The notes beneath the pieces were generated by a model that was not told the origin of the DNA, did not search any database, and saw nothing but the letters and a program-made list of their open reading frames with translations. The position numbers and the translations under genes are program-made. Positions 7,701-16,788 of a stretch of 64,000 bases of DNA are shown here, piece after piece. The stretch's first letter is position 1; every line of letters starts with the position of its first letter. The DNA is taken from contig NZ_BAFV01000052.1 of NCBI RefSeq assembly GCF_000308515.1, positions 1 through 64,000 of the forward strand, read 5' to 3'. This DNA is from Nocardia carnea NBRC 14403. GTDB lineage: Bacteria > Actinomycetota > Actinomycetes > Mycobacteriales > Mycobacteriaceae.

Positions 7701-8503
7701 CTCAGGAAACGACCACCGCACCGGTCGCCGGTGGTAACGCCGGAATGCACAGCGATTACCTGGAGGTCCGGGGACTGAGCGTCGAATTCGACGGATTCAA
7801 GGCCGTATCGAATGTCGATCTGACCCTCTTCCAGGGTGATCTGCGGTTCCTCATCGGACCCAACGGCGCCGGAAAAACCACCATCATCGACGCGATCACC
7901 GGTTTGGTGCCGGCCACCGGGTCGGTGCAGAAATCCGGGGTCGAACTACTGGGGAAGAAGGTGCATCAGATCGCCCGGCTGGGTGTGGGCCGCACCTTCC
8001 AGACGGCGAGCGTGTTCGAAGAACTGTCGGTCCTGCAGAACCTGGATATCGCCGCGGGGGCGGGCCGGTCGGTGTGGACCATGCTGCGCCGCCGCCCGGC
8101 CGAGGTTTCGGAATCGGTCGAGCGGGCGCTGGAAACGATCGGGCTCACCAAACTGCGGAACAAACCCGCCGGAACGCTGGCCCACGGCCAGAAACAGTGG
8201 CTCGAGATCGGCATGCTGCTGGTTCAGGACGCCTCGGTGCTGCTGCTGGACGAACCCGTCGCCGGGATGAGCCAGGAGGAGCGGGAGGAAACCGGGAACC
8301 TGCTGCGCCGTATCGGTGGCGAACGCACGGTCGTCGTGGTCGAACACGATATGGATTTCATGCGCAACTTCGCCACCTCGGTGACAGTGCTCGCCCGTGG
8401 CGCGATCCTCGCCGAGGGGTCGGTCGCCGAGGTCCAGGCCGATCCCACGGTGCAGGAGGCCTATCTGGGCACCGCCGCCGTCGCGGACGAACAGGAGGGC
8501 TGA
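7697..8503 (+). CDS. urtD: urea ABC transporter ATP-binding protein
   Basis: One of two cytoplasmic ATPases driving urea uptake; 268 residues. Walker A is GPNGAGKTT, and Walker B is VLLLDEPVAGM, with H-loop VVVVEHDMDF. The signature region reads LAHGQKQWLEIGMLL, the variant with HGQKQ in place of SGGQ that is typical of UrtD. An N-terminal extension of about 18 residues precedes the first strand (YLEVRGLSVEFDGF). ATG at 7697 overlaps the urtC stop, so that start was chosen over longer frames. Confidence 0.95.
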   Translation: MTQETTTAPVAGGNAGMHSDYLEVRGLSVEFDGFKAVSNVDLTLFQGDLRFLIGPNGAGKTTIIDAITGLVPATGSVQKSGVELLGKKVHQIARLGVGRTFQTASVFEELSVLQNLDIAAGAGRSVWTMLRRRPAEVSESVERALETIGLTKLRNKPAGTLAHGQKQWLEIGMLLVQDASVLLLDEPVAGMSQEEREETGNLLRRIGGERTVVVVEHDMDFMRNFATSVTVLARGAILAEGSVAEVQADPTVQEAYLGTAAVADEQEG

Positions 8504-8507
8504 CGCG

Positions 8508-9200
8508 ATGCTGGAACTCATCGATGTCCATGCCGGCTACGGCCGCACCGAGGTGGTGCACGGGGTCGGGATCGAGGTCCCGGCCGACGGTGTCGCCGCG
8601 ATCATGGGGCACAACGGGGCCGGGAAGACCACCCTGCTGCGTGCTGCGGTGGGGCTGGTGAAAACCGCTCGGGGCCGGATCCGGTTCGACGGCGCCGATA
8701 TCACCTCGTTGCGCCCGAGCGCGCGGGTAAAGCGCGGGATTGCCTATGTTCCCCAGGGCCAGCAGTGCTTCGGCCATCTCACCACCGCCGAGAATCTGCG
8801 GGTGGTGGCCGACGGCCGGAAACGGGGCGCGGCGTTGATCGACGAGCAGCTGGATCTGTTTCCGGCGCTGAAGGATCTGCTCGACCGCCGTGCCGGGCTG
8901 TTGTCCGGCGGGCAGCGCCAGCAGCTGGCCATCGCCCGCGCATTGATCACCGAACCGCGGATGCTCATCCTGGACGAACCCACCGAGGGGATCCAGCCGT
9001 CGGTGGTTGCCGAGATCGAGAACACCATCACCGAACTGGTGGGTCGCGGCGGGCTCGGGGTGCTGCTGGTGGAGCAGCACATCGGTTTCGCGTTGCGGGC
9101 GGCGAGCCGGTACTACGTGCTGGAGAGTGGCCGGGTGGCCTCGACCGGGGAGGGTGGTGCCGGTGCCGTCGATACCGTTCGCGCCGCCATGACTCTTTAG
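8508..9200 (+). CDS. urtE: urea ABC transporter ATP-binding protein
   Basis: The second ATPase of the transporter, 230 residues. It carries Walker A GHNGAGKTTLLRA, the Q-loop region VPQGQQCFGHLT, the signature LLSGGQRQQLAIARAL, and Walker B MLILDEPTEGIQPS. VPQGQ and EGIQPS are typical of the UrtE/LivF branch. ATG at 8508 follows AGGAGGG and lies 4 bp past urtD. The next gene, the GntR regulator, starts only 10 bp after the stop, so the regulator may be co-transcribed. Confidence 0.95.
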   Translation: MLELIDVHAGYGRTEVVHGVGIEVPADGVAAIMGHNGAGKTTLLRAAVGLVKTARGRIRFDGADITSLRPSARVKRGIAYVPQGQQCFGHLTTAENLRVVADGRKRGAALIDEQLDLFPALKDLLDRRAGLLSGGQRQQLAIARALITEPRMLILDEPTEGIQPSVVAEIENTITELVGRGGLGVLLVEQHIGFALRAASRYYVLESGRVASTGEGGAGAVDTVRAAMTL

Positions 9201-9210
9201 GCTGCGCGTC

Positions 9211-9912
9211 GTGACCGAACCACGTAGCAAACGCGAATCCCGTAGCGACACTGTGTACAAGGCGTTGCGCGACGAACTCATGGGCGGTGCGCTGGCGCCG
9301 GACGAGCGGCTCGGCGAGGAACGGCTGGCCGACCGGTACGGCGTTTCCCGCACCCCCGTGCGGGAGGCGCTGGCCCGGTTGCAGGCCGACGGTCTCGTCG
9401 AACGCCGTGACACCGGCTTGTTCCCGTACCGCCCCCGCCTGGACACTCTGGGTGACTACTACGAGCTGCGGATCACCCTGGAAGTCCAGGGCATCGCCCG
9501 CGTCCTCGACGATCCGGATCTGGGCCACGACCGTGCCGTGCTCGGCCCGGAGATCGACCGGTGGCGCGCCTTCCGCACCGCACCCCCGGAACCGGATGCC
9601 GGTTTCGTCGATGCCGACGAACAGTTCCATACCGTCCTGCTGGAATCCTCGGGCAATCATGCCCTCACCGAGGCCCTGCGCACGGTGAACGCCCGGATCC
9701 GCCCGGTCCGGATGTTCGACTACCTGACCCCCGACCGCATGCTCGCCACCATCGACGAGCACATCGCCATCGGCGAAGCCGTCCTGGAGCGCGACCTCGC
9801 CACCGCCCGTGAGCAGCTCCTCACCCATATCGACCAATCCCGCCGCGTGGTGGCCGACCGAGCCGGTCAGGTACTCCAGCTGACCCGCTTGGCCCGCGCG
9901 ACCAAGACCTGA
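9211..9912 (+). CDS. GntR/FCD-family regulator of the urea locus
   Basis: A 233-residue one-component regulator. The N-terminal winged helix (residues 10-75) has the GntR signature RYGVSRTPVREALARLQADGLVERR. An all-helical FCD effector domain follows (residues 85-215), with likely metal/ligand residues in ELRITLEVQG, DEQFHTVLLESSGN and DEHIAIGEAV. The start is GTG. It sits between urtE and urea carboxylase, so it most simply controls both. Candidate operators TGTATACA lie upstream of urtA and at the urea carboxylase start. The ligand is unknown; urea or allophanate are guesses. Confidence 0.9.
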   Translation: MTEPRSKRESRSDTVYKALRDELMGGALAPDERLGEERLADRYGVSRTPVREALARLQADGLVERRDTGLFPYRPRLDTLGDYYELRITLEVQGIARVLDDPDLGHDRAVLGPEIDRWRAFRTAPPEPDAGFVDADEQFHTVLLESSGNHALTEALRTVNARIRPVRMFDYLTPDRMLATIDEHIAIGEAVLERDLATAREQLLTHIDQSRRVVADRAGQVLQLTRLARATKT

Positions 9913-9917
9913 ATTTC

Positions 9918-9937
9918 CCGGCTACTCCGGTAGCCGG
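9918..9937 (+). terminator. small hairpin between gntR and urea carboxylase gene
   Basis: CCGGCTAC and GTAGCCGG form a perfect 8-bp stem with a TCCG loop right after the GntR stop. It could be a partial terminator that lowers read-through into the carboxylase gene, or an RNA processing site. Confidence 0.5.
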
Positions 9938-9963
9938 CACTGTCCACGCCGAGAGGATCGACC

Positions 9964-12900
9964 GTGACCGAGACCGCCCCGCAGCTGTATACACCACTGC
10001 ATACGCCGCTTCCCGAATGTCTGCTGATCGCCAATCGCGGTGAGATCGCCTGCCGCATCTTGCGCACCGCGCGGCGGCTGGGAATCGATACGGTCGCTGT
10101 GTTCTCCGATGCCGACGAGGGTTCCCGGCATGTGCGGATGGCCGATCGCGCGGTCCGGCTGGGACCCGCACCGGCCGCGGAGTCCTATCTGCGCGCCGAG
10201 GCCGTGATCGAAGCGGCGTTGTCCAGTGGTGCGACGGCGATCCACCCCGGTTACGGGTTCCTTTCCGAGAACGCCGATTTCGCGGCGGAGGTGGAGGCGG
10301 CGGGTATCGCGTTCGTCGGGCCGGCCGCCGAACATCTGCGGCTTTTCGGCGATAAACACAGTGCCCGCCAGGCTGCCGCGGCGGCGGGTGTACCGCTGGT
10401 CGCCGGGAGCGGGTTGCTCGCGGGGCTCGACGAGGCGCTGGCGGAGGCCGACCGGATCGGCTATCCGGTAATGCTCAAGGCGGCCGGGGGCGGCGGCGGG
10501 ATCGGGATGGCGGCCTGCGCCGGTCCCGCGGAGCTCACCGAAACCTACCAGCGTGTGATCCGGCTGGCGCAGAACAACTTCGGGTCGTCAGCGGTGTATC
10601 TGGAACGGTTCGTCGCCCGGGCCCGGCACGTGGAGGTGCAGATCTTCGGTGACGGGCGGGGTCGCGCGGTATCCCTGGGTACCCGTGACTGCAGTCTGCA
10701 GCGGCGCAATCAGAAGGTCATCGAGGAGGCGCCGGCGCCCGGACTCCCCTATACCGTGAGCGAACGGCTGCTCGAATCGAGCCGGAAGCTGCTCGGCGAG
10801 GTGGGCTACCGGTCCGCCGGGACTGTCGAGTTCATCTACGACGTGGATCGCGGTGAGGCGTCGTTCCTGGAGGTGAACACCCGTCTGCAAGTGGAGCATC
10901 CGGTCACCGAGGCCGTGACGGGCGTGGATCTGGTCGAGTGGATGCTGCGCCTGGCGGGCGGTGATTCCGCCTTCCTCGACGAGGTTCCCGATGCCGGCCC
11001 GCCCCTCACCGGTTTCGCCGTGGAGGCTCGTGTCTACGCGGAGGATCCCGGTAACGACTACCGCCCCGGCGCCGGCACACTCACCGGTGTCGAGATCCCC
11101 GGCGCGGATGCGCGGGTGGAGACCTGGGTCGAAACCGGTACCGAGATCAGCCCCTACTACGACCCGCTGATCGCCAAGATCATCACCTCGGGTGCGAGCC
11201 GCACCGAGGCCCTGCACCGGCTCCGCGCGGCGCTCGACGAAACCCGCATGTTCGGTATCACCACCAATCTGCCCCAGTTGCGCGCCGCCGCCACGAGCTC
11301 ACCCATGCTCGACGCCCGGCACACCACCGCAACCCTCGGCAGCCTGGCCACGATCCGTCCCCGCCTGGAGATCCTGCGCGCGGGCATCTCCACCACCATC
11401 CAGGACTACCCCGGCCGCCTCGGACTCTGGAACGTCGGCATCCCACCGTCGGGTGCCTTCGACAATCTGTCCTTCCAGCTCGCCAATCACGCCGTCGGCA
11501 ATTCGCTCGGCGAGAACGGCCTCGAGGCGACGCTGCTCGGGCCGCGCCTGCGCTGCACCGACACCACGATCGTCTGCGTCACCGGCGCCGAAGCCCCGGT
11601 CACCGTGGACGGCGAACCCGTGCCCATGTGGGAGCCGATCACCGTGCCCGCCGGTTCGGTTCTCGATATCGGCGCCCCGCACGACACCGGTCTGCGCACC
11701 TACCTCGCGGTCCGCGGCGGTATCCTCGCTCCCGATTATCACGGCAGCGCAGCCACATTCACCCTCGGCGGATTCGGCGGTATCACCGGCCGCGCCGTCG
11801 CGACCGGCGATATTCTCGGAATCAAACCCGACGCCGGCGGTCTACTCGACCCCGCGCCCATCCCGGCCGACGAACGCCCCGAATTCGGCCACACCTGGTA
11901 CGTCGGAGTCGGTGAGGGCCCCCAGCCCGCACCCGACTACTTCACCCCGGCCGATATCGCCCAGTTCTACGACGCCACCTGGCAAGTGCAGGCCCACGCC
12001 AACCGCACCGGCCTACGCCTGGCCGGCCCGAAACCGACCTGGTCACGCACCGACGGCGGCGACGCCGGCCTGCATCCCTCGAATCTGCACGACTGCCCCT
12101 ACAGCGTCGGCGCGCTCAACCTCTCCGGCGATACCCCGATCCTGCTCGGCCCCGACGGTCCCAGCCTGGGCGGTTTCGCCTGCCCGCTCACGGTGGTTTC
12201 CGCGCACCGCTGGAAACTGGGCCAGATGCGCCCCGGCGACCAGGTGCGTTTCGTACCGGTCGCCGATGACCGCACCGCCGGGTTGCGCTCGTCGCCGGCA
12301 CTGCGCGGCCGTAACGTATCCACTCCCGAACTCCTGGGCGCCCGCGAGGAGGACAACGGTGTGCTCGGCCGCCGCGACGCCGGTACCGGGACCCCCGAGG
12401 TCGAGTACCTGCGCGGCGGAGACGATAACGTCCTCGTCGAATACGGCCCGATGGAACTCGACCTCGGCCTGCGTATGCGCGTGCACGCCCTGAGCGAACG
12501 CCTCGGACAAGCCTCGATCCCCGGCCTGATCGATATCACCCCCGGTGTGCGTTCCCTGCACCTGCATTTCGACGCAGACGTGATCGATCAGCGCACCGTG
12601 GTCCGGCTGCTCGGCGAGCTCGAGGACGATATCCCCGATACCGCCGATCTCCGCGTCCCGAGCCGCCATATCGAACTGCCGCTCTCCTTCGACGATCCGA
12701 CCATCGTGCAGGCCATCGAACGCTACGGTCACGGCGTCCGGCCCGACGCCCCCTGGCTGCCGTCGAATATCGAATTCATCCGCCGCATCAACGGACTCGA
12801 CAGTATCGACGAGGTCCGCGATCTCGTCTTCGACGCCCAGTACATGGTGCTCGGCCTCGGCGACGTCTATCTCGGCGCACCGCTGGCCGTCCCGCTGGAC

Positions 12901-13623
12901 CCTCGCCACCGCCTGGTGACCACCAAATACAATCCGGCACGCACCTGGACCCCGTCCGACGCCGTCGGTATCGGCGGCAAGTACCTCTGCGTCTACGGTA
13001 TGGAATCCCCCGGCGGCTACCAGCTCATCGGCCGCACCGTCCCCATCTGGTCCGGTTACCGGCAGCGCGTCCCGTTCGAAACCGGCAAACCGTGGCTGTT
13101 CCGGTTCTTCGACCGCATCAGCTGGTATCCGGTCTCGGCCGAAGAACTCCTCGACCTGCGCGCCGATATGTCGGCGGGACGCTTCGAGATGCGTACCAGC
13201 GTCGGCGAATTCGCCATGGCCGAACATCTCGAATTCCTGGCGGAACACTCCGCCGATATCGCCGCCACCGAGGAAACCCGGCAGGCCGCGTTCACCGCCG
13301 AACGGCAGCGCTGGGAGGCCAGCGGTGAACTCAACGCCCGCGCCGAACCGGATCCCGTCCCCGATACCGCCGATACCCTCGACCTCCCCGCAGGCTGCGA
13401 AATCGTCAGCGCTCCCATGATGGCGAATGTGTGGCGGGTGGAAGTGGCCGAGGGAGATCGCGTCGAGGCCGGTGCGACCCTGCTCGTGCTCGAAGCCATG
13501 AAGATGGAGCTGCCCGTGGTGGCGGAAATCTCGGGAACTGTCCGCGCGATCACCGCCACCGCAGGCGACCAAGTGACCACCGGCGCACCTCTGGTCGCCA
13601 TCGAAACCGAAGGAGCGGCATGA
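9964..13623 (+). CDS. uca: urea carboxylase
   Basis: A biotin enzyme that carboxylates urea to allophanate using ATP and bicarbonate; 1219 residues, the full length. Domains in order: biotin carboxylase from about 18 to 455 (LLIANRGEIACRILRTARRL, ATP-grasp loop MLKAAGGGGGIGM, EVNTRLQVEHPVTEAVTG); the AHS2/KipA-like carboxyltransferase half from about 468; the AHS1/KipI-like half from about 820; and a biotin carrier domain at the end. In the carrier motif LEAMKMELPV, Lys1180 takes biotin. GTG is used as start. The stop overlaps the allophanate hydrolase start. A candidate operator lies inside the first 15 codons. Confidence 0.96.
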   Translation: MTETAPQLYTPLHTPLPECLLIANRGEIACRILRTARRLGIDTVAVFSDADEGSRHVRMADRAVRLGPAPAAESYLRAEAVIEAALSSGATAIHPGYGFLSENADFAAEVEAAGIAFVGPAAEHLRLFGDKHSARQAAAAAGVPLVAGSGLLAGLDEALAEADRIGYPVMLKAAGGGGGIGMAACAGPAELTETYQRVIRLAQNNFGSSAVYLERFVARARHVEVQIFGDGRGRAVSLGTRDCSLQRRNQKVIEEAPAPGLPYTVSERLLESSRKLLGEVGYRSAGTVEFIYDVDRGEASFLEVNTRLQVEHPVTEAVTGVDLVEWMLRLAGGDSAFLDEVPDAGPPLTGFAVEARVYAEDPGNDYRPGAGTLTGVEIPGADARVETWVETGTEISPYYDPLIAKIITSGASRTEALHRLRAALDETRMFGITTNLPQLRAAATSSPMLDARHTTATLGSLATIRPRLEILRAGISTTIQDYPGRLGLWNVGIPPSGAFDNLSFQLANHAVGNSLGENGLEATLLGPRLRCTDTTIVCVTGAEAPVTVDGEPVPMWEPITVPAGSVLDIGAPHDTGLRTYLAVRGGILAPDYHGSAATFTLGGFGGITGRAVATGDILGIKPDAGGLLDPAPIPADERPEFGHTWYVGVGEGPQPAPDYFTPADIAQFYDATWQVQAHANRTGLRLAGPKPTWSRTDGGDAGLHPSNLHDCPYSVGALNLSGDTPILLGPDGPSLGGFACPLTVVSAHRWKLGQMRPGDQVRFVPVADDRTAGLRSSPALRGRNVSTPELLGAREEDNGVLGRRDAGTGTPEVEYLRGGDDNVLVEYGPMELDLGLRMRVHALSERLGQASIPGLIDITPGVRSLHLHFDADVIDQRTVVRLLGELEDDIPDTADLRVPSRHIELPLSFDDPTIVQAIERYGHGVRPDAPWLPSNIEFIRRINGLDSIDEVRDLVFDAQYMVLGLGDVYLGAPLAVPLDPRHRLVTTKYNPARTWTPSDAVGIGGKYLCVYGMESPGGYQLIGRTVPIWSGYRQRVPFETGKPWLFRFFDRISWYPVSAEELLDLRADMSAGRFEMRTSVGEFAMAEHLEFLAEHSADIAATEETRQAAFTAERQRWEASGELNARAEPDPVPDTADTLDLPAGCEIVSAPMMANVWRVEVAEGDRVEAGATLLVLEAMKMELPVVAEISGTVRAITATAGDQVTTGAPLVAIETEGAA
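9986..10004 (+). promoter_or_regulatory. candidate GntR operator at the urea carboxylase start
   Basis: TGTATACA (9986-9993) is followed by GCATAC at 9999-10004, a 12-bp step identical to that upstream of urtA. It lies just inside the coding region, where bound regulator could block transcription starting in the 51-bp gap upstream. Confidence 0.5.
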
Positions 13624-15377
13624 CCATGGAGAAACTACCGCTAGCCGGCGCGGGTGCCGAGGCATCCGGGACGGCCGACAACGAAATTCGCGCTGCCGGC
13701 AGAGTCGCTGCCGCGTACCGGGCAATCGACGAGCACGACCGTCCTGAGATCTGGATCTCGCTACGCGCCGAAGCCGATGTCCTGGCCGAGGCCGCGGCGA
13801 TCGACGCCCGGGTCGGAGAAGGCGAGAAGCTGCCGCTGGCAGGGGTTCTCGTAGCGGTCAAGGACAACATCGATATCGCCGGAACGGCCACCACCTGCGC
13901 GTGCCCCGGTTTCGCCCGCACTCCCGATCGCACCGCGCCCGCCGTCGCGCGGCTGGTCGAGCAGGGCGCGATCGTCCTCGGCAAAACCAATCTCGACCAA
14001 TTCGCCACCGGTTTGGTCGGGACCCGCAGCCCGTACGGTGCGGTCCGCAACAGCCGCTTTCCCGACCGGGTTTCGGGCGGCAGCAGTTCCGGCTCGGCGG
14101 TCGCGGTGGCCCTCGGCATCGTCGACGCCGCCCTGGGCACCGATACCGCCGGTTCGGGGCGGGTCCCGGCGGCGCTCAACGGCATCGTCGGCATCAAACC
14201 GACTCTCGGACTGATCCCCACGACCGGCGTGGTTCCCGCCTGCCCCGACTACGACGCTGTCACCGTCTTCGCCCGCGACCTCGCCCTCGCCACGAAGGTC
14301 GCGAACACCATGATCGGCCCGGATGCGGCCGATCCCCGCTCCCGCCCGTGGCCCGCCGACACACCCCTCGGCGCGCCGTCCAGCACCGTCCTCGCCGTCC
14401 CCGCCGACGACAACCTGAAATCCCTGACCCCCGCCTACCGTGCCGCCTTCGACGCGACCGTCGAGCGCTGGCAGGCCGGTGGCGGCGAGATCGTCACGGT
14501 CGATATCGCCGAACTCCTCGACGCCGCCACACTCCTCTACGACGGCGCCATCGTGGCCCAGCGCTATGCCGCCGTCGGCGAATTCCTCAGCGGCAACCCC
14601 GAAGGCGCCGACCCGGTGGTCTCCGCCATCATCACCGGCGGTGCGCGCCCCGCCGCGCACTCCTACGTCGCCGACCTCGACCATCTGACGCGCGCCGCGG
14701 CCACCGCCCGCCGCCTGTTCACCGAATACCCGGCCCTGCTGCTGCCCACCACCACCGAACATCCGACCCTCGAAGCGGTTGCGGCCGAGCCGATCGCGAT
14801 CAACAGCCGGATGGGCACATTCACGAATTTCTGCAACCTCCTCGACCTGGCCGCGGTCGCGGTGCCGGGCGCGGACACCGCCGACGGTGACCCCTTCGGC
14901 GTCATGTTCGTCACCCCTGACTTCGCCGATCAGGTCGGTATCGACCTCGCCGCCCGCCTACTCGGCGAACCCTCTCCCCTGCTCACCGATACCGGCACCG
15001 ATCTCCTGGTCGTCGGCGCCCACCTGCGCGGTCTCCCCCTGCATCACCAATTGGAACAAGCCCGCGCCCGCTTCGTCGGGGAGGTGACGACGTCGGCGGC
15101 GTACCGGATGGTCGCGCTGCCCGCCACCCCACCGAAACCCGGGATGCTTCGAGTCGGTGCCGGCGGAAGCTCCCTACCCGGCGAACTGTATCGCCTCGCC
15201 CCCGCCGCCCTCGGCACATTCCTGAGCAACCTGCCATCGCCCATGACGTTGGGCAAGGTCGAACTGGATTCCGGCGAATGGGTCACGGGTTTCGCCTGCG
15301 ACTTCGAATCATCACGTGACGCAACAGATATCACCGAGTACGGGGGGTGGAAAAACTATCTGAACGCCGATCGGTGA
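13620..15377 (+). CDS. atzF: allophanate hydrolase
   Basis: It hydrolyses allophanate to two ammonium and two CO2, finishing the urea amidolyase pathway. 585 residues. The amidase-signature domain carries the Ser-Ser-Lys triad: Lys81 in AVKDNIDIAG, the cis-serine within SGGSSSGSA (Ser155/156), and nucleophile Ser179 in GTDTAGSGR. The C-terminal domain (from about 465: LLVVGAHLRGLPLHHQLEQ, ending near YGGWKNYL) is the helper domain found in full-length AtzF enzymes. ATG at 13620 overlaps the carboxylase stop; a second ATG at 13626 sits better behind AGGAG (13611-13615) and is an alternative start. Confidence 0.94.
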   Translation: MTMEKLPLAGAGAEASGTADNEIRAAGRVAAAYRAIDEHDRPEIWISLRAEADVLAEAAAIDARVGEGEKLPLAGVLVAVKDNIDIAGTATTCACPGFARTPDRTAPAVARLVEQGAIVLGKTNLDQFATGLVGTRSPYGAVRNSRFPDRVSGGSSSGSAVAVALGIVDAALGTDTAGSGRVPAALNGIVGIKPTLGLIPTTGVVPACPDYDAVTVFARDLALATKVANTMIGPDAADPRSRPWPADTPLGAPSSTVLAVPADDNLKSLTPAYRAAFDATVERWQAGGGEIVTVDIAELLDAATLLYDGAIVAQRYAAVGEFLSGNPEGADPVVSAIITGGARPAAHSYVADLDHLTRAAATARRLFTEYPALLLPTTTEHPTLEAVAAEPIAINSRMGTFTNFCNLLDLAAVAVPGADTADGDPFGVMFVTPDFADQVGIDLAARLLGEPSPLLTDTGTDLLVVGAHLRGLPLHHQLEQARARFVGEVTTSAAYRMVALPATPPKPGMLRVGAGGSSLPGELYRLAPAALGTFLSNLPSPMTLGKVELDSGEWVTGFACDFESSRDATDITEYGGWKNYLNADR

Positions 15378-15395
15378 CCACGGTCCCGATCACCG
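15372..15395 (+). terminator. weak hairpin at the end of the urea operon
   Basis: CGGTGA and TCACCG pair across a 12-nt loop, overlapping the stop codon and followed by TTTCG. It is the only candidate terminator seen directly after the allophanate hydrolase gene. Confidence 0.35.
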
Positions 15396-15894
15396 TTTCG
15401 CAGCGACGGCGAATCGGCCCACCGTACCGATGAGGGGCGCGGCGGGTCCGGTCGCAGCCTCGACCCGCCGTCGCGCGGACGCTGCCGGCCGATGCGGTGG
15501 ATGTCCGGCCACCGCATCGACCGGCCGGCGGCACTGTCGCGGCGAACAACACGCGACCCCGCTCGACCGAGATCCGGCGGCGTGCTCCTCACCAGGCCGC
15601 CGAAGCACCCGGTTCCTCCACTCACCCGTATAGCTCCGCGATTGTGTCAGGACGCGCGGAGCGGCGTTCGTGCCCGATACCGTTCGCGCATCTCCGGACC
15701 GGCCGCGGGACCTGCAGCGAATACGAATCGCGAATCCTCGGCCGAATCCACCAGCACGCGAATCGGACAGCGCAGCGCCGGCAGCCGGTATCCGACCGCC
15801 GAATACAGCGCCTCGCCATCGAGACCTGATACTCGTCCGATGGCGCCTGGACTCGGCGAGCGTTCCGGCAGCGCGGCCGCCTCGCGTCGTCGAC
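15396..15894. other. gene-poor stretch after the urea operon
   Basis: About 500 bp with no intact gene. It separates two convergent units (urea operon and the hydrolase/TetR pair). A possible hydrolase C-terminal relic at 15647-15860 is the only structure seen. Confidence 0.45.
15647..15860 (-). pseudogene. possible alpha/beta hydrolase C-terminal remnant
   Basis: A minus-strand frame reads ALYSAVGYRLPALRCPIRVL and continues VDSAEDSRFVFAAGPAAG, ending in a stop at 15647. The LRCPIRVLVD element looks like the strand before the acid residue in alpha/beta hydrolases. No upstream part in frame belongs with it, since the intact hydrolase gene just upstream uses another frame. It may be the tail of a second, deleted hydrolase. 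Confidence 0.33.
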
Positions 15895-16788
15895 TCACCC
15901 GACGCTCTGATGGCCCCCGGCAACCGCAGCGAGGAATTCGTCGGCCAGCCGGAAGAATTCGGCCGGCTGGTCGTAGGTGACGATATGCCCCGCGTCGGGA
16001 ATGGTGACCAACTGGCCGCCGGGTGCTGCCGCCGCGGCGGCAGCAAGTTCCGGGTGTCCCACGAGCGGATCGTTCTCGCCGCGGATCCACAGGCTGGGCA
16101 CCGCGAGCCGGTCGAGTTCGGTGAGATAGTCCAAGCGCATCCGCCGGGGGCCGTAGGCGTCGACCATCCAATCGTCCAGCGCCGGTTCGCCGAATCGGGC
16201 CTTGGCCCGCGCTTCGGCTCGGACCAGCTCCAGAATGGCGTCGAAGTCGCGAGTACCCGCCCCGGCGGTCAGGTTGGCGATCATCGACCGCCGGACCGCC
16301 TCGGGGCTGCGGGCCAAGTACTTGCTGGTGAGTTTCAGGATGCCCGGCGTGCGCATCACCGCCCAGGTCGTGAACTGGGCCCGGCGTTTCGCACCTATCC
16401 CACCGGGCCCGATCGCGATCAGCGCGGATACGCGGCCGGGATTGCGTAGTGCGTAGCCGATTCCGATTCCCGCGCCGAGGGACAACCCGACGACGGCCGT
16501 GGGCGGCAGGTCGAGCCGGTCGAAGAGATCGTCGAGGAAGCGATCGAAGAACTGCCGGTCCAGGCGGCCCGGCCACGGCCTGCTGGCGCCGTGCCGTGGG
16601 AGATCTATCGCGTGCACCTGGTATTTCGTCGCCATTCGGTGCGCGATATCGCGCCAAACCCCCTCGGCGGTGTCCATCATTCCGCCGTGCAGCAACAGCA
16701 CGGGCGGCCCTTGTTCACCGGATCGGTAGTGCCGGATGGGCCCGCCGCCGATCGTCAGGTCGGTGCAGCGTTCGAACGCGGAGGTCAT
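15895..16788 (-). CDS. alpha/beta hydrolase
   Basis: A 297-residue alpha/beta-fold hydrolase of unknown substrate. Visible elements: oxyanion strand VLLLHGGMMDTAEGVW, the DLPRHGAS turn, nucleophile Ser103 in VVGLSLGAG, the acid in GENDPLVGHPE, and the catalytic His in IPDAGHIVTYDQP. It has no signal peptide, so it is cytoplasmic. Its ATG overlaps the stop of the upstream tetR gene (4 bp), so the two form one operon. The TetR protein probably controls it through the inverted repeat at 17482-17517. Confidence 0.9.
   Translation of the reverse strand: MTSAFERCTDLTIGGGPIRHYRSGEQGPPVLLLHGGMMDTAEGVWRDIAHRMATKYQVHAIDLPRHGASRPWPGRLDRQFFDRFLDDLFDRLDLPPTAVVGLSLGAGIGIGYALRNPGRVSALIAIGPGGIGAKRRAQFTTWAVMRTPGILKLTSKYLARSPEAVRRSMIANLTAGAGTRDFDAILELVRAEARAKARFGEPALDDWMVDAYGPRRMRLDYLTELDRLAVPSLWIRGENDPLVGHPELAAAAAAAPGGQLVTIPDAGHIVTYDQPAEFFRLADEFLAAVAGGHQSVG

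Noticed and set aside
12043..13725. 560-codon minus-strand frame opposite urea carboxylase
   Set aside because: Typical high-GC antisense shadow; the plus strand carries all enzyme motifs.
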